Assembly (NCBI GenBank): GCA_933228675.1
Contig: OW121742.1
Span: forward strand, 111,473,242-111,537,241
Length of the DNA: 64,000 bases
From: Stomorhina lunata
Taxonomy: Eukaryota > Arthropoda > Insecta > Diptera > Rhiniidae
Direction: 5' to 3'
The notes beneath the pieces were generated by a model. The model was not told the origin of the DNA. It ran no database searches and worked only from the letters and a program-made list of their open reading frames with translations. A program made the position numbers and the translations under genes. Position 1 is the stretch's first letter; each line of letters opens with the position of its first letter. Below, piece by piece: positions 1 through 12,380 of the stretch.

Positions 1-2280
1 AAAATTTATATCAAAAAATTTTTTTCAAAAATTTTAAATAGAAAACTTTGCTATTGAAAATTTTAAAATCAAACATTTTTTTAATTGAAAAATTTTGTAT
101 CAAAAATTTGTCTATTAAGAAATTGTATGTCAAAAATTTCTTATTAAAAAATTTTATATCAAACATTTCGCTATAAAAAAAAATTTATTTAAAAATTTTA
201 TATCGAAAGTTTTTAAATTTTTTTATTACAGAATTTTCTTTAAAAAAATTTTTTGTACCGAAAATTTTTTTAGAAATTTTTTTTTGTACCGAAATTTGCT
301 ATAAAAAAATGTTGTACCGAAAATTATCTTTAAACAACTTTTGTACCGAAAATTTTCTATTGAAAATTGTTTGTACCGAAAATTTTCTATAGAAAATTGT
401 TTGTACCGAAAATTTTCTATAGAAAATTGTTTGTACCGAAAATTTTCTATAGAAAATTGTTTGTACCGAAAATTTTCTATAGAAAATGGTTTGTACCGAA
501 AATTTTCTATAGAAAATTGTAACGAAAATTGTCCATAGAAAATTGTCCATAGAAAATTGTTTGTACCGAAAATTTTCTATAAAAAATTTTTGAACCGAAA
601 ATTTTCTATAGAAATTTTTTTGCAACGAAAATTTTCCAAAGAAAATTTTTTTGTACCGAATATTTTCTAAAGAAAAATTTTTTGTACCGAAAATTTTCTA
701 TATAAAATTTTTGAACCGAAAATTTTCTATAGAAATATTTTTTGCACCGAAAATTTTCTAAAGAAAATTTTTTTGTTCTGAAAATTTTCTATCGAAAATT
801 TTTTGTACTGAAAATTTTGTATAGAAATTTTTTTTGTACTGAAAATTTTCTATAGAAAATTTTTTTGTACCAAAAATTTTCTATAGAATTTTTTTTTGCA
901 TCAAAAATTTTCTAAAGAAAATTTTTTTGTCCCAAAAATTTTTCTATTGTATCGAAATTTTTTATAAAAAATTTGTTTGTACCGAAAATTTTCTATAGAA
1001 AATTTTTTTTAACTTAAAATTTTCTTTAGAAAATTTTTTTGTACCGAAAATTTTCTATAGAAAATTTTTTTGTACCGAAAATTTTCTATAGAAAATTTTT
1101 TTGTACCGAAAATTTTCTATAGAAAATTTTTTTGTACCGAAAATTTTCTATAGAAAATTTTTTTGTACCGAAAATTTTCTATAGAAAATTTTTTTGTACC
1201 GAAAATTTTCTATAGAAAATTTTTTTGTACCGAAAATTTTCTATAGAAAATTTTTTTGTACCGAAAATTTTCTTTAGAAAATTTTTTTGTACCGAAAATT
1301 TTCTATAGAAAACTTTTTGTACCGAAAATTTTCTATAGAAAATTTTTTTGTACCGAAAAATTTTTCTAACCGAAAATTTTCTATAGAAAATTTTGGGACA
1401 AAGAATTTTTTTTGTACCGAAATTTTTTTATTGAAAAATTTTTCGTACCAAAAATTTTTCTATCGAAAAATTTTCTATAGAATATTTTTTTGTATCGAAA
1501 TTTTTTATAAAAAATTTGTTTGTACCGAAAATTTTCTATAGAAAATTTTTTTTACCTAAAATTTTCTTTAGAAAATTTTTTTTATAAAAAATTTGTTTGT
1601 ACCGAAAATTTTCTATAGAAAATTTTTTTACCTAAAATTTTCTTTAGAAAATTTTTTTGTACCGAAAATTTTCTATAGAAAATTTTTTTGTACCGAAAAT
1701 TTTCTATAGAAAATTGTTTTGTGCCGAAAATTTTCTATAGAAAATTTTTTTGTACCGAAAAATTTTTCTAACCGAAAATTTTCTATAGAAAATTTTGGGA
1801 CAAAAAAATTTTCTATGGAAAATTTGTGCCGAAAATTTTCTATAGAATTTTTTTTGTACCGAAATTTTTTTTATTGAAAAATTTTTCGTACCAAAAATTT
1901 TTCTATCGAAAAATTTTCTATAGAATATTTTTTTGTAACGAAATTTTTTATAAAAAATTTGTTTGTACCGAAAATTTTCTATAGAAAATTTTTTTTACCT
2001 AAAATTTTCTTTAGAAATTTTTTTTTATAAAAAATTTGTTTGTACCGAAAATTTTCTATAGAAAATTTTTTTACCTAAAATTTTTTTTAGAAAATTTTTT
2101 TGTACCGAAAATTTTCTTTAAAAAAATTTTGTACCGATAATCTTCTATAAAAAAATTTTGTTCCGAAAATTTTCTATAAAAAAATTTTGTACCGAAATTT
2201 TTCTATAAAAAATTTTTGTACCGAAAACTTTCTATAAAAAATGTTTGTACCGAAAATTTTTTATAGAAGAATTTTACTTT
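1..2280. repeat. AT-rich tandem array A (30-31 bp units)
   Basis: This is a tandem array of units beginning gtaccg, then aaaattttctatagaaaa, then a run of T. The spacing is 31 bp in the best-preserved part (about 1030-1290) and 30 bp at about 340-540. Each unit centre is a perfect palindrome built on ctatag. Outer units (1-300, 2100-2280) are more diverged. Where the period is 30, a multiple of three, both strands show spurious open frames encoding a ten-residue repeat; these are not genes. The array lies just upstream of an exon of the C2CD3-like gene, so it is probably intronic. Confidence 0.95.
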
Positions 2281-2417
2281 ATTTAACTATTAACATTGTA
2301 ATATTATATATTTGCCTCAAGTGGGCCTGCTAACTCCCATACCACGCCCACTTTTAATAAATAAGTGTTTTCTTTCAAATTTTTAATATTTCTCTTATTG
2401 TTTTTCATTTCTTCCAG

Positions 2418-5400
2418 GTGACATCCCTAAACGTTTAACTTCACAGACAAAATCGGAAGAGATTGTGGAAGCCATGAAGAAGTTAGATGCTAAACTGGTG
2501 GCCTATTTGGCTGGAGAAACTGAACTCTCTTCCAAGCTCACCAACTGTGAAGAGGAAAACGAAGTCAATTTTAATTTGGAAAATCGTCAGATTTCCAATA
2601 ATTTAGAGGACTTGTTACCTGCTACAAAATTGAACATCTTCAAAACGATTACTAGCATTAAATTGGAAATGGAAGCCTTAACCCTACAACCGGATGGCAC
2701 CAAATGCATGAATCTCCTGAAAAATGAAATTGAACCCATTTTTACGGTGGAATGTCAACTATCCAATGAATTGATAAAGCTAGTGCCACGACATGATATG
2801 TTCCATATAATGCAATTCGAATCGGAGAAATTCCAAAGTCTAACCCAATGTACACGTTTCGGTCAACAGGCGGAGAGATTAGTTAAAATGGAACTTGAAG
2901 AGGAGCTGAGTGATGAGAATGCCAATGAATGCGAATTGGATTTTGGTCGTATTCATTTTACCGTCTGGTGGCGTGAGCCTGGTACTTGTCTCAATGAAAT
3001 GTTGGGCATGGGTGTTTTAGAATTAAAGGATCTTTACAATGCCTCACTGCTGGAACAGTGTAAACGCATTGAAATCCAAAGACGTGGCAAAAATTTGGCC
3101 TGCCTCTACCTTAAAATTGCACTCCAAAGAGAAAACGCCAACAAAACATTTTCGAACAAGAAACGCGATTTATTTTTAACTCATCAATTGTCTGCGGATA
3201 GTGATAGTGAGAAATCACCGGCTACTGATAAGAAATCAACAAAGCCCCAGCAACAATCGTCGTCAGCACAAAGTGTTGGTACTGGTGCCACCACCAGTAG
3301 CTGCATTAATCTTAAGGGTAGCGACAAAGGTGAATATGCCGAGAATTTCTTGTATCTTAAACATACCAAAATACAATGACTAAGATTTAAATTGAACTTA
3401 AGCTACTCTACCCACTACTCCTCCTCTGCTTCCCTAACTCTTACAATAAGTTCTATTTTTCCTGAGAAAAATAAAAATTTTATTTTTCCTTTATTTGGTA
3501 TTAGCAAAATAATTTCATCATCTTTAAATTTAATTGAATATTTAAAATTTTTAAATTGGTTTATGACTTGGTTTCTAATAAATATTGTTTGTATTGCAAA
3601 TGACACAAACATTCAAAAAAACAAAAAAACTCAAATTACAAAATGGCTTTTTCTTTATTTTCGTTTAACATCATTTATCATTTTTTCATTAATAATTTCA
3701 TTTTTCTGGGGAAATTCAAAAGTTTTTAGTTCAAGTGTGATTTGCACTTGATTTAACTATTTGCTTTATCATTTTCATTATTTTCATTTTTAATTGTTTC
3801 TAATCATTGAGAACTATCTTCTTGGACCGGTAATTAAGAAATGGATATAAATCCAAATCTAAAAACCGAGTTAGTCCAGGAGGTACAAAGTAGATAGCAC
3901 TGTTCATTTGTTTATGTTTTATGGTCTCCTTAGTGCAAAAACACCCGAAGTTTTAAATTTTTTCATGGAATTTTTTTTCTAAAATTTTAGATTTTTGAAA
4001 AGATTGTCCTTGTTTTTTTTTACTATATCCTGATTGTCCAATTTTATTGAAAAATGTATTAATGATTGAAAACAAAATTGTCTTTAAGGCATGCTAACAC
4101 AAGTTGTTTGTGTGATCGACAGTTTTGGAATTATTGACATTTCAATGTAATTTTTATTTTTCTAAAATTTGAAATTTTTGATGAGGTTTTCCTAGTTTTT
4201 TTTAACATATCTTGAGAACGATTTGTAAAAGTATTAATGAAAAATAAATTAATAATTAAGAACAAAATTTCCTTTAAGACGTGATAAAATAAGGTTTTTG
4301 AGAGATTAACGGTTTTGGAGTTATTGACAACGCAGTCTTATTTTTTGTGTAAATTTTTTTTTCAAAATTGCCATATCTTGAAAACGACTTGTCCCATTAA
4401 AAAATACATTAATGAGTTAGAACAAAATTACCTTTAAGACATGCTAACAAAAGTTGTTTGTGTGATCGTTAGTTTTGGAGTTATTGACATCGAAATGTAA
4501 TTTTTTTTTATGAGGCTTTGTCCAATTTTATTGAAAAATATATTAATGATTAAGAACAAAAATGCCCTTAAGATGTGCTAATACAAGTTTTTTGAGGGAT
4601 CGACAGTTTTGGAGTTATTGACAACGCAACCTTATATTTTTTGTGAGATTTTTTTTTCAAAATTTGGGATTTTTGAAGATTTTGTCCTAGTATTTTTCCT
4701 ATACTCTCAAAGCGATTTGTCCAATTTTATTGAAAAATGAATTAATAATTAAGAACAAAATTTCCCTTAAGACATGCAAGTACAAGTTTTTTTTAGAGAT
4801 CAACGATTTTGGAGTTATTGACATTGCAAAATTTTTTTTTTCAAAATTTTGGATTTTTAAAGTGGTTTTTAAAGTCCTTGTTAGTTTACCATATCTTGAA
4901 AACGACAGGTCACAGAAGGCGTGCCGACATTTTTTATATTCACCCGTTAAAATCGAACAAAAAAATTTGGTACACTATAAAACACCGCTAGCATATGGTA
5001 TACCACATTACCTGCACATGTTTTTATAGCAATCATCAAAAAAATATTGAGATTGTCATTCCGTTTGTAATTTTCTCAATATTAGCTTCAAAAGAAAAAA
5101 AGGATATACACCCTGGATCCCTATGAAATTCTAAGACGATTAAGCGATGACCTTTCCATATATACAACTTAAGGAAACAGCAAAAATACCAAAAAGAATA
5201 GAAGGTTTCCGTTCGCCAGTTAAAAGTTCGATAGCGCCCAAACTAAAAGTTTTAGACTAACAAAATTCAACAAAAGTATTCCTGATTTCTTGAAAAATTA
5301 AAATTAAGCGAAATCGGTTCAAATTTGATAATAGCTCCCATAGTGATAGATTAAATCGAATTATAATAGCTATGGCAGCTTAATTTGGAACGGAAAAGAT

Positions 5401-8400
5401 TTATGCAACTAGTGGTTAGTTTTTCAAATTTTATGGAATCAGTTTTTTTTATAACTGTCTGGCAGATTATGAAATTTTATGAGAATCGGTCCATATATGA
5501 CCATAGCTTTTATATAAAAACCACTCCCGGAAATCACCGAAATGCCACGAAAGCCAGTTGAAGGCTCGTCTCCACGGCAGTCGGTTCTTTGCACCGAAAC
5601 TACTCAAAATCTTAGGACCCAGGCCCTAAAGTTTAAAAATGCCTTTACAAGGTGAAAAACGGGTCTTTTTTGGGTTTTTGTCAGATTAAAGCTATTTCAA
5701 CTAACTTTTATAAAAAAGTAAGCAATGACTTGTAATGTAGACTTAAGAAGCTTTCTTTTGAAGTAGATGTCTTATAAATTGCTTAAACGGTTTTCGAGTT
5801 ATAGCGTTTTTTTTCGAAAATTTCATGTCATTGACGACTTGCAAAGAAATTTATCAAAACATATTTCAGATTTATTTTTTTTTCTACTAAAATAAAATAT
5901 TAAATTTTGTTACTATACCTATACTTTTTGAGCAAAATCGGATTACTATTTCGGGTACCTCCCATAGGGATGCCTTCTCGGAATAGAGTTTTTGGTCCTT
6001 TACAGCCACAAATTTACTTGTATTTTAATAATATTCAGCACAAATATTGCCTATGATTACCTTAATCAGTGTACCTAATTTTATAGGAATCGGCCCATAT
6101 TTGACCATACCTCCCATACAAGACACATTCTCAAAAGACGTTTATGTACACATAAAAGCACAAAAACGTTTATAACTCTAAAGATAAATGCATTTGATTA
6201 CCATAACTTTGCACAGATAAATAGTTTGTATATATAAACCAATAACAATCGGTCCACAATTGACCCTAGCTCCCATATCAGGCCCTTAGCCGGAAATTAC
6301 ATAAATCTCGAAATTTTGAAAAAATAACTTATAGTATATGTATGTATGTCTCTAAGACACAAGGAAAACTTGTTAAATCGTTGGTCCATATTTGACCTTA
6401 GCAGTGAAGGGTATCATATAGTCGGGCTTGACCGACTATTGCTTTTCTTACTTGCTTTTTTTTCGATTATAAGATCCTAACTGAACTTCTTCCGAAATTT
6501 TCCTTTCTGCTAAATATATTTGACTCATAATTTAATTATATTGCGAAATAAATTTTTCCCTCCCTCTAAAAATAGACGTTATTATTTATTACACAGCACA
6601 ACAAAATTTTGCAGCTCGAATTGACTTTCAGATTCGGAAAATAGTGTTGGTTTATTAGGGGATACTCCAGTTTTCATGACATTTTCAAGACTTATGTAAT
6701 TAGTTATAAGTGTCGATGGTGTTAATGGATTCTTTAATATAGTACTAAACTATCGTAGTCGAATTTACGACTTCGACACTCGTAATAAGGTTGAATTTAA
6801 CTTAAAACTGGTCTATTTTTAAGGGAGTAAACAAAAAGTCGATAAACATTTAGTCAAATATATGATTTTTTGTATCACGGTGTTAAAGAAAACAGATTTT
6901 CTGTTCTATTTACAAATTGCTTTCTTTATAATTGAAAAAACATTTTTATTACATAATTACAAATCATTTAATTTTATTACATAGTAGAAATTTGGTTTCA
7001 TTTGATATTTTGTTTTCCTAACTAATTTTAGTATTTTTAATATTTTATTGATTCATCAAGAAAGAAAATTTTGAATACTTTTGGTACAGTTGTTTTGTTA
7101 TTGCGATTTATATTGAAATCACTATATTTTGTACTAATTCTTTATGGTTTATGAACTTTAGATTAACGTTTTATTCTAATCTTTCATTATTTAATAGCAA
7201 ATAGTTTTTGTTTTACAATTTAGCTATTTTTTATTAAACCTTTAGACCTGACGATTCAGGAACTCGAGATTAAATATCTATAGCGAACTTTTCAATTCTA
7301 GAATGTTTGAAATTTTACCCATAAAATTCAGAGGAAAACTTAATTCTGTCGAGATTGGAAATGAATAAAGATGAAATTTCCATTTATATTTATTTATGAA
7401 AAAGAAGCAAATTTTGTTGCATACTTTTAGTAGGCTTTTAAATTTTATTATTTTTCAAGATAAATTCACGATATTTCAAATGAAAATTTAAATTTTTCAA
7501 AAATTTCTTATTTTGATACCAAATTTTTCAAAAACGTCTTATATTTATAGGAAATTTTTCAAAAATTTCTAGTTTTTATAGGAATTTTTCAAAAATTTCC
7601 TATTTTTATAGGAAATTTAAAAAAATTTCTTATTTTTATACTAAAATTTTTAAAAATTTCTTATTTTTATAGGAAATTTTTCAAAAATTACTTATTTTTG
7701 AGGAAAATTTCTTATTTTTATAGGAAATTTTTAAAAATTTCTTATTTTTATAGAAAAATTTTTCAAAAATTTCCTATTTTTATAGGAAATTTTTTAAATT
7801 TCCTATTTTTATAGGAAATTGTTTAAATTTCCTATTTTTATAAGAAATTTTTCAAAAATTTCCAATTTTTATAGGAAATTTTTCAAAAATTTCCTATTTT
7901 TATAGGAAATTTTTCAAAAATTTCCTATTTTTATGGGAAATTTTTTCAAAAATTTCATATTTTTATAGGAAATTTTTCAAAAAATTTCCTATTTTTATAG
8001 GAAATTTTTCAAAAATTTCCTATTTTTATAGGAAATTTTTCAAAAATTTCCTATTTTTATAGGAAATTTTTCAAAAATTTCCTATTTTTATAGGAAATTT
8101 TTCAAAAATTTCCTATTTTTATAGGAAATTTTTCAAAAATTTCCTATTTTTATAGGAAATTTTTCAAAAATTTCCTATTTTTATAGGAAATTTTTCAAAA
8201 ATTTCCTATTTTTACAGGAAATTTTTCAAAAATTTCCTATTTTTATAGGAAATTTTTCAAAAATTTCCTATTTTTATAGGAAATTTTTCAAAAATTTCCT
8301 ATTTTTATAGGAAATTTTTCAAAAATTTCCTATTTTTATAGGAAATTTTTCAAAAATTTCCTATTTTTATAGGAAATTTTTTAAAAATTTCCTATTTTTA

Positions 8401-11400
8401 TAGGAAATTTTTCAAAAATTTCCTATTTTTATAGGAAATTTTTCAAAAATTTCCTATTTTTATAGGAAATTTTTCAAAAATTTCCTATTTTTATAGGAAA
8501 TTTTTCAAAAATTTCCTATTTTTTTAGGAAATTTTTCAAAAATTTACTATTTTTATAGGAAATTTTTCAAAAATTTACTATTTTTATAGGAAATTTTTCA
8601 AAAATTTACTATTTTTATAGGAAATTTTTCAAAAATTTACTATTTTTATAGGAAATTTTTCAAAAATTTACTTTTTTTTATAGGAAATTTTTCAAAAATT
8701 TCCTATTTTTGAAGGAAAATTTTCAAAAATTTCTTATTTTTATAAGAAATTTTTCAAAAATTTACTTTTTTTATAGGAAATTTTTCAAAAATTTCCTATT
8801 TTGATAGGAAATTTTTTAAATTTCCTATTTTTATAGGAAATTTTTTGAATTTCCTATTTTTATAGGAAATTTTTTAAATTTCCTATTTTTATAGGAAATT
8901 TTTTTAATTTCCTATTTTTATAGGAAATTTTTTAAATTTCCTATTTTTATAAGAAATTTTTCAAAAATTTCCAATTTTTATAGGATATTTTTCACAAATT
9001 TCCTATTTTTATAGGAAATTTTTCAAAAATTTCCTATTTTTATAGGAAATTTTTCAAAAATTTCCTATTTTTATAGGAAATTTTTCAAAAATTTCCTATT
9101 TTTATAGGAAATTTTTTTAATTTCCTATTTTTATAGGAAATTTTTTAAATTTCCTATTTTTATAGGAAATTTTTCAAAAATTTATAAGAAATTTTTCAAA
9201 AATTTCCTATTTTTATAGGAATTTTTTTAAATTTCCTATTTTTATAGGAAATTTTTTAAATTTCCTATTTTTATAGGAAATTTTTTAAATTTCCTATTTT
9301 TATAAGAAATTTTTCAAAAATTTCCAATTTTTATAGGATATTTTTCACAAATTTCATATTTTAATAGGAAATTTTTCAAAAATTTCCTATTTTTATAGGA
9401 AATTTTTCAAAAATTTCCTATTTTGATAGAAAATTTTTCAAAAATTTCTTATTTTTGTAGGAAATTTTTTATTTTTGTAGGAAATTTTCAAAAATTTCTT
9501 ATTTTTGTATGAAATTTTTTAAAAATTTGTTATTTTTGTAGGAAATTTTTCAAAAATTTACAGAAACTTTTTTTGAAATACTAGATTTGCATAAGCTTTT
9601 ACTACTTGTTGGAAAAGCTGGATCTTATGTGCAAGAACACTACTTCTCCCCTATCCTCCTTTCCATAAAGTCCAATGCATTACAAGAGTGCTGTGGCCCT
9701 AAATTAGAAAGCAGGCGGTATTAATAGAATGTATATTAATAGAATGTATATCAAATACATTTTATATAAGTTTCCCATTTCCTTTCCAGCATCAGCACAA
9801 AATAACAATGTCAAACTTGAGACCACAAACTTCGAAGATGAAACTTCCAAAATTCGTCTACTTAAAGGTTTTATAAGTGCCAATGAAACCAGAAACTTTT
9901 ATAAATCCCTGACCTCACAATCATTTCTAATATGTCGACGTTTTTGGTTGGATGAACCGGCTACTGCAAAAGCTGAAGATGGATCTAGCAAATTTAACTA
10001 TCAAGAGGTAAGACTCCATTTATATAAAGAATTAGAAGAACATGACTAATGACTAAAACTTAAAATTTATCTTTTATAGCAATTTTCCGTCATCAATGAT
10101 GAGAAATTCTTAGAAAGAGTGGAAAAACAATTCCTTAACCTAGAACTCTGGCAACGCATGAGTTCTGATGATGGCAATGGTAATTCCGAGAATAATGCTC
10201 AACCCTTGGGCATGGTACGCATGCCTTTGCATCAGTTTTTTATAGCCTTTAGAGATGCTGCCATAACAAATCATTTGTGCAAGGGAAAGCTACCAGTTAT
10301 ATCCATAGATGCTTGGGCTCCTATTCTTGACTGTCAAACAGGTTCAAATGTGGGAGAAATTAAGTGTTTATTGGCTGTGGGCAGTGATGAACAAATCAAA
10401 AATCTTAAGACCACCAAAGGCATTATGGATTTGGCTACAACTTCGTTGGTTTTGAAAGAGGAACAAGAATTTATTGCTAAATTGCAGCCTCTACAAATGG
10501 CCAGCTCATCATCTAATGCAGCAGAAAAGCAAGCCAATTCCTCAAGCTCGGTCAAACTTAAGAAAACCTCAGATCTTTTGGATATGCTTCAAAAGGTTCT
10601 GATGACTCCAGCTACGGCAGCAACAGATTGCCCAACAGCCAGAGCTCCTCCGCCTGCGAGCTTGGAATCAAAACCAACTACTACTTCTTCTTTAACGCCC
10701 CTAAAGCCTACCAATGTCAAGTTGTTTAAATTCTCTTTGGAAATACAAAAAGCCTTTGGACTTCCTTTGAATCCGGCTTCAAAAGCTAAAAAAGGCTATT
10801 CCAAACGTAATGCCTCCAAGCGTTTTCCACCTAATGAGGCACCCAGCTGCTATATTACATTCCAGGCGGATGAGGGTCAATATCCCACATATAAATCTCA
10901 TGAAGGCATGGTTTATGCTACAAATATCGTAGAGAAGTCAACGGAACCCCAGTGGCAACAACGTTTTCGTTTGGCTGCTTCCATAGACTATTTAAAAATG
11001 GTAAGTTTTCGGTAGAGCTACAGCAGAAAAATATGTTCACATAAATTTGAAATTTGTTTTTCAAAAAAGTTTTACTAGCGAGAAAATAATATTCCTTGTA
11101 TTTATTGTATAACCTTTCTAGCCCCAAAAACTGTTTATTCTAAAAGTCCTCAAGAAATCTTCACTTGATATGAGCCAAGGCCGTAATCAACCTACACCCA
11201 TGGAAGATGCCATTATAGGCTTAACCGCTCTCGATCTAAGTGCTTTTGTACGCGGTCTTCATATTGCGGGTTCATTTAATATAATGGACTTTAGTGGTCG
11301 CGTTAATGGACAAATATTATTACGTTGCCAACCTCTAGAGGATTTACAGCCAATAATGGGTTTAACCAAACCCACTTCAATGTCATTAAATACAAAACCC

Positions 11401-11808
11401 TCCACTTCGGCGGCAAACTCAGTGGACTCTGTAATCGATCAATTCGAAGAAACTTTAGATTTAACGCATTTAAATCTGGGACAAGCTATTAAACGCAAAT
11501 TTACCGAACTTGAAGGTATATCACAGCGTTTAAGAGCACGTCTAGGAGATGTTACTGGGACAGAGCTAAAGAAAGATTTCAATTTAGAAGAGCTCAATGA
11601 TTGGCGGCCTTTGGAAAAGGAGGCCAATGAAGAATTTGATGAATTTGAAAATGATCTCAATACTCCGCCACTAAATGAAGAGTTTGATGCTGAGGAGGAG
11701 CAGAAGGAAAAAGAAGAGGCTAAACTAAAAGCCCTTGAACATAACACACAAAAGGATATACAATATCAAGGGAAATCTGAAACACCCAAAAATGACTCCA
11801 GTGAATAG
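2418..11808 (+). CDS. C2CD3: C2CD3-like centriolar C2-domain protein (3' part, 4 exons)
   Basis: The CDS can be joined from exons 2418-3329, 9790-10007, 10080-11000 and 11122-11808 (stop TAG). Acceptors end in ttccag, ttccag, ttatag and ttctag, and donors are gtgaat, gtaaga and gtaagt. Phases agree at every junction (1, 0, 0). The first exon enters in phase 1, so the gene continues upstream of the window. The protein has a C2-like region in exon 1 (FGRIHFTVWW, GVLELKDLY) and a C-terminal C2 domain spanning the last two exons (LFKFSLEIQKAFGLP, then DAIIGLTALDLSAFVRGL, FNIMDFSGRVNGQILL). The IMDFSG..NGQI block closely resembles the last C2 domain of C2CD3, which is needed for centriole elongation and distal appendages. 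The tail after the C2 domain is acidic and Glu-rich. The 6.46 kb intron (3330-9789) carries array B. An AATAAA lies near 12128. Family assignment is from recalled motifs. Confidence 0.82.
4000..4880. repeat. Diverged tandem repeats, units about 135-200 bp
   Basis: About five diverged units share the order tgtccaattttattgaaaaa, then a block like aagaacaaaatt, then ttttggagttattgaca. The last block recurs near 4122, 4313, 4474, 4609 and 4809, so spacing varies from about 135 to 200 bp. No coding potential was seen. Confidence 0.75.
5300..6460. repeat. Interspersed repeat fragments ending in a TAGTCGG palindrome
   Basis: Phrases such as aatcggtccatatatgacca and ctcccatac recur several times. 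The segment ends near 6445 with agtcgggcttgaccgactat, a near-palindromic signature also found near 20465, 32665 and 59375. Positions 5570-5630 contain a degenerate copy of the ccacggcagtcggttctt repeat seen near 50870 and 57780. No open frame was found. Confidence 0.65.
7440..9560. repeat. AT-rich tandem array B (31 bp units)
   Basis: This is a highly regular array of 31 bp units: aggaaatttttcaaaaatttcct followed by atttttat (the first block is split here as aggaaattttt, c, aaaaatttcct). The two 11-base arms are exact reverse complements around one C, so every unit can fold back. The most homogeneous part is about 7990-8520, where dozens of units differ by at most a base or two. Shorter variants that drop the cloop half occur near 8820-8940 and 9110-9300. 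Confidence 0.96.
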
Positions 11809-12380
11809 TGTTTGTGGTTACGACATACCTTTGTTGTTTGTCATCTCTGCACATTAATTGTAGTTATTTTACCCTTTATAACCACCAACAACACCATTAG
11901 CTCTTTAAGCTCTCTATATTTTACCGTAAAACCTTATTCATAGCACCTTTATAATTATGGCTTACCAACAACTCCTTTGGCGTACGAGTTTAATTTATTA
12001 TGACAAAAGACTCGATTTATATTTTAATAATTTACTAGTATTTTTTTTAAATTTTTTTTATATGAATTTAAACAAAACATAAACTTCCTTTAATTTAAGA
12101 GGTCGAATTACTTCAGTCGTAGTTATTAAATAAAATCTGAGAGGTTTTCGAACATACTTTTAGGAGATTTTGAAAGGTATTTATTGCTTTTTATAAGCTT
12201 TGAAATGAAAGCTAAAGTATTTAATGAATTAAGCATTTATTATGTAATACGATCAACCTAAATCCCGCTTTCAATTTTAATTAAAATTAAATAGATTTAG
12301 CAGAAAGTTTTGTAGTATACTTTTAGGTGTTTCGAAATAAATTATATGTACATTAATATTTAAAAGTTAGTATGATAATT
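11809..12380. other. 3' UTR of the C2CD3-like gene and AT-rich spacer
   Basis: Non-coding AT-rich sequence follows the stop codon. A candidate polyadenylation signal AATAAA lies near 12128. Nothing else was recognised. Confidence 0.5.

Larger units (their letters stand above)
3330..9789 (+). other. Large repeat-filled intron of the C2CD3-like gene
   Basis: This 6.46 kb GT-AG intron is supported by matching phases on both sides. It holds AT-rich unique sequence (3330-4000), diverged tandem repeats (4000-4880), interspersed repeat fragments (5300-6460), AT-rich sequence without genes (6460-7440), and array B (7440-9560). An open frame at 3392-3751 is low-complexity and has no support. Confidence 0.85.

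Noticed and set aside
299..625. Repetitive open frames encoding a ten-residue repeat (both strands, 299-625 and 341-538; also 1287-1541)
   Set aside because: They arise where array units are 30 bp long, a multiple of three, and have no stop by chance. Palindromic units make both strands open.
3392..3751. 119-codon plus-strand open frame in the C2CD3-like intron
   Set aside because: Low-complexity hydrophobic translation of AT-rich DNA, without splice or start support; it lies inside a phase-verified intron.
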